From positions 186,001-250,000 of the forward strand of contig NZ_CP010899.1 in the NCBI RefSeq assembly GCF_001274875.1: a stretch of 64,000 nt of DNA, given 5' to 3'. The position numbers were made by a program, and so were the translations under genes. The notes under the pieces were generated by a model. The model saw only the letters and a list, made by a program, of their open reading frames with translations, did not search any database and had not been told where the DNA came from. Below, in pieces: positions 61,153 through 64,000 of the stretch (within the stretch, counting starts at the first letter, position 1; every line of letters begins with the position of its first letter). This DNA is from Spiroplasma kunkelii CR2-3x. Lineage in GTDB: Bacteria > Bacillota_I > Bacilli_A > Mycoplasmatales > Mycoplasmataceae.

Positions 61153-62520
61153 ATGACAACAGTTTTAGAACTATATCAAGATCAAGTTAAAGATCAAAGT
61201 GAAGTTACAATTTTGGGGTGAGTTCGTTCTAATCGCAGTAGTGGTAAATTAGGTTTTTTAGTTATGAATGATGGAACATTTTTTAATAATGTGCAAATTG
61301 TTTATAAAGCGGAGAAACTTGCTAATTTTTTAGCAATTAGTAGTTTACGAATTTCATCAGCAATTAAAGTAGTTGGAAAGTTTTGTGTAACACCATCTGC
61401 CAAACAAACATTTGAAATTCAAGCATCCGTAATTGAAATTCTTGACGATGCAAGTGAAGATTATCCATTACAAAAAAAAGAGCATTCTTATGAATATTTA
61501 CGTGAAATTCCTCATTTACGTGCAAAAACAAATACTTTTAATGCGGTGTTCCGAATTCGTAGTAGTAGTTCTTTTGCAATTCATGAATTTTTTAATAAAA
61601 ACAATTTTATTTATGTTCATACACCAATCATTACCGGAAATGATGCTGAAGGTGCTGGCGAATCATTTATTGTAACAACAAGAACTGATAATAATTATAA
61701 TGAAGATTTTTTTGGGAAAAAAGCTAGTTTAACTGTTTCGGGTCAACTTCATGCTGAAGGATTTGCACAAGCTTTTCGAAATGTTTATACTTTTGGTCCA
61801 ACATTTCGTGCTGAAAATTCTAATACAACAAGACATGCTGCTGAATTTTGAATGATTGAGCCTGAAATTTCTTTTATTGACCTTGAAGAAAATATGACAT
61901 TAATTGAAAAAATGATTAAGCATATTATTATTTATTTATTTATTAACAACCATTATGAACTTGACTTTTTAAATAATAATGTTGATGATAAATTATTGGA
62001 AAGATTAAAAAGTGTTTTAAATGATGAATTTGCTCATTTATCATATACAAAAGCAATTGAAATTTTGCAGAAAGCTGTTACAAAAGGTCAAAAATTTGAA
62101 AATCCAGATATTTTTTGAGGAATGGATTTACAAACTGAGCACGAAAGATATTTGTGTGAAATAGAAACAAAAAAACCAACCTTTTTATTTAATTATCCGA
62201 AAGAAATTAAAGCATTTTATATGAAAATTAATGATGACAATAAAACAGTTGCTGCGTGTGATTTACTAGTACCAGGAATTGGAGAATTAGTTGGTGGTAG
62301 TGTTCGTGAAAATGATTATGATAAAATTTTTAGTCGTTGTAATGAACTAAAAATTCCAACGACAGATTTACAATGATATATTGATTTACGAAAATATGGT
62401 TATTATAAAAGTGCAGGTTTTGGCTTAGGGTTTGAACGTTTTATCATGTATGTGACAGGAATGACAAATATTCGTGATGTGATTCCCTTTCCACGTACGC
62501 CACGAAACTTATTATTTTAA
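61153..62520 (+). CDS. asnS: Asparagine-tRNA ligase
   Basis: 455 residues, class II. An OB-fold anticodon-binding domain ([20 protein letters not shown]) precedes motif 2 [20 protein letters not shown], followed by MIEPEISF, and motif 3 [20 protein letters not shown]; the end [14 protein letters not shown] is typical of AsnRS. Six or so TGA Trp codons fragment it under the standard code. AAAGGAGAAAAC ribosome site. It follows the broken deoD by 20 bases, so it may use the deoD promoter. Confidence 0.95.
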
Positions 62521-62560
62521 TTTGATGCATATAAAAATTTTATTTAATTATAATTTTTTT

Positions 62561-62569
62561 TGTTATAAT
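62561..62569 (+). promoter_or_regulatory. Extended -10 promoter
   Basis: TGTTATAAT about 77 bases before the XRE-type gene. Confidence 0.6.
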
Positions 62570-62645
62570 TTTATCATTGCATAGATACGGGTACATAAAA
62601 TATTTAACTTAGTTACTTATGATAATATGAAAGGAGCATATATAA

Positions 62646-62962
62646 ATGAACGAAGTTATTAAACAATTACAAATTCATAAAGGATTAACTCAATGTGAAT
62701 TAGCCAAAATGTCAGGGTTACAACAATCGACTATTTGTCGAATTGAAAAAGATTGTTCAAAAACAAGTTGAAATAAAATTTTAAAATTACTTGTTGCACT
62801 AAAATTAGTGTTAAAAAATTTATTGACAAATTATATACATACAATGAATACAAAGTATATGAATTTTTATCATTAATTATTTATAACCCCAAAATTCGTA
62901 AAGAGCTTGATCAAAATACACGATTATTAGCATTAAAAGTATTACGAATTTTTACTAATTAA
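62646..62962 (+). pseudogene. XRE-type HTH gene with poly-A frameshift
   Basis: MNEVIKQLQIHKGLTQCELA KMSGLQQSTICRIEKD-type HTH gives a Cro/CI-like DNA-binding domain; one TGA Trp. As written the frame ends after 76 residues at 62876. Beyond the A6 run at about 62814 another frame is open and reads DKLYTYNEYKVYEFLSLIIY NPKIRKELDQNTRLLALKVL to 62962, with no start of its own. A one-base slip would join them to about 105 residues. Either a decayed or slippage-dependent regulator. Confidence 0.6.
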
Positions 62963-63019
62963 AAAAAAGTTAGATAATTTTGTCTTACCATGCAGTTGGA
63001 TTAACTATGAAAATAAAAT

Positions 63020-63042
63020 AAAGACCTAATAGGTCTTTTGCG
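63020..63042 (+). terminator. Terminator after the XRE-type gene
   Basis: AAAGACCT pairs with AGGTCTTT across AAT, then T residues. Confidence 0.75.
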
Positions 63043-63068
63043 TTTTAATAAACGGTTTAATAAAAAAA

Positions 63069-63077
63069 TGATATAAT
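63069..63077 (+). promoter_or_regulatory. Extended -10 promoter
   Basis: TGATATAAT 23 bases before the TTG start at 63100. Confidence 0.6.
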
Positions 63078-63099
63078 GATACTATGTGAGGAATAAAAA

Positions 63100-63588
63100 T
63101 TGATTTGAGATTATTATTTTATCTTTGATGGTAACGGTAAAGAACAAAATTTACGATGTATTTGTAAAACAGCTACTGATGCAGAACGAGCGTTAGAAGA
63201 TTGTTATTTAGATAACAAATATAATGCAGATATTATTAAAGCAATTTCATTTTGTTTAATATTTACATTTGATAGTACAACTGATAATTATGAACTAAAC
63301 AAACAAGGAACAGAAGACTTTATTAAAAAGTTGCCGATTTGTCAACAATGTAATCGTGTTAAAAGCAAATTAGACCGTTATCAACTTTGTTCAGAATGTG
63401 AAAGTGAATTAGTTGGTTTGGAAACTTTTCAATGTGATTTATGTAAAAAACATCGTCTTGTTCGAGATGATTTTAATCGCGAATTATTTGGAAAATTATT
63501 AGTAAATAATAAAGAATATATAATTTGTTTTAAATGTGCTGCACAAAATTTTCAAAAGTATACAAAAACAGAAGGGATGAAAAGATAG
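63100..63588 (+). CDS. Zinc-ribbon protein, unknown function, first of two paralogues
   Basis: A TTG start with GAGGAAT gives 162 residues: MIWDYYFIFDGNGKEQNLRC, a small alpha-beta domain (CKTATDAERALEDCYLDNKY), then two zinc-type modules ICQQCNRVKSKLDRYQLCSEC and CDLCKKHRLVRDDF...CFKCAAQNF. The next gene shares the plan (YIVFYTD..., a region with DSELARKYLL, and CxxC pairs) and overlaps as TAGTG. Probably nucleic-acid or protein binding. No family recognised. The TTG start is inferred from the ribosome site. Confidence 0.65.
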
Positions 63589-64000
63589 TGAATACAATTA
63601 AAAATTTATATATTGTTTTTTACACTGATAATGCTTATACTCCTAACCAAGGGAAAGTTGTTAAAGTTTTTACTGATAGTGAACTAGCAAGAAAATATTT
63701 GTTAACAAAAGTTAATTTAAATGGAAAAAAAAATACAAAGGATAATAAATGAATTTTAAAAGTGTATTGTTATGTTGAATCTAATGATTCTTATGAATAT
63801 TCAAAATGAGAAACAACTCAATTTAAAAATATGGTTGGTAATTGTATCCAATGTCATCAATATTTTTTACGAGAAAATAATGCCAATATGTGTGATGAGT
63901 GTTTAGGGCAAGTGAGACAAGGTTTAAAAGAATGTGGAGTTTGTCATAATTTTTTTAATCCAATTGGGATTAAATTTGTTTCAAATGGTGATGTTTTTCC
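63588..64000 (+). CDS. Zinc-ribbon protein, second paralogue, cut by window end
   Basis: A GTG start overlaps the previous stop (TAGTG). The visible 137 residues are MNTIKNLYIVFYTDNAYTPN, VFTDSELARKYLLTKVNLNG, then YCYVESNDSYEYSKWETTQF and the zinc modules CIQCHQYFLRENNANMCDEC and CGVCHNFFNPIGI. TGA encodes Trp three times. The organisation follows the first paralogue. The 3' end is beyond the window. Function unknown. Confidence 0.65.

Overview
The window reads as the chromosome of a Spiroplasma of the citri/melliferum/kunkelii/poulsonii group. The DNA is very AT-rich. TGA is read as tryptophan throughout: ribosomal proteins, topA, pgi, secY, asnS and pcrA all need it, so genes look broken at TGA under the standard code. 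Plectrovirus (SpV1/SVTS2-like) DNA lies at several places. Species cannot be fixed from the sequence alone.

Layout. 1-1621: end of an arginine deiminase pathway locus (YfcC/ArcD-type carrier, arcC). 1944-2936: decayed coding fragments, then broken plectrovirus genes on the + strand. 2938-10930: an apparently complete plectrovirus genome on the - strand, with a duplicated 5' rep fragment at its left end; it holds rep, about ten small genes, the capsid gene, a Zot-like ATPase and a large terminal membrane protein. 10976-12170: a broken secreted-protein gene and a small gene resembling a mobile-element remnant. 12344-26887: housekeeping genes (large low-complexity membrane protein, topA, S1-domain protein, pgi, coaD, an RNase J homologue lacking its catalytic residues, ftsK, ecfA1-ecfA2-ecfT-truA). 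27190-27780: a second viral fragment that interrupts a lipoprotein start. 27991-34143: Q/P-rich protein, tRNA-Ile and tRNA-Ala, an unknown gene, rplI-dnaB, a lipoprotein, rlmH. 34923-49638: the S10-spc-alpha ribosomal run from rpsJ to rplQ, with secY, adk, infA and rpoA. 49711-57645: map, glycosyltransferase, RDD membrane protein, pcrA, ptsH (HPr), tsaD, an RpiR-type regulator. 57650-60343: a second RpiR-type gene, broken by a stop codon and by a 2-kb insertion with viral and IS30-like DNA. 60424-64000: decayed deoD, asnS, an XRE-type gene with a frameshift, and two zinc-ribbon paralogues, the last cut by the window end.

How the genes fit together. The ribosomal block is a compact translation and secretion operon set with many TAATG or TAGTG overlaps. 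ArcC and its carrier make ATP from arginine, HPr and Pgi belong to sugar uptake and glycolysis, and the ECF module is a vitamin-uptake energizer. The accessory DNA is mostly viral. Its genes are small, tightly coupled membrane proteins. Decay is common: frameshifts at homopolymer runs, in-frame TAA/TAG, and genes split by viral DNA.

Most notable points: the redundant unit-length provirus with an extra secreted-protein gene inserted between a rep-type promoter and the rep leader; a GC-rich hairpin cluster and a 24-base repeat that are candidate viral origin or packaging signals; the catalytically dead RNase J; and a 336-residue L29 with a very long basic tail.
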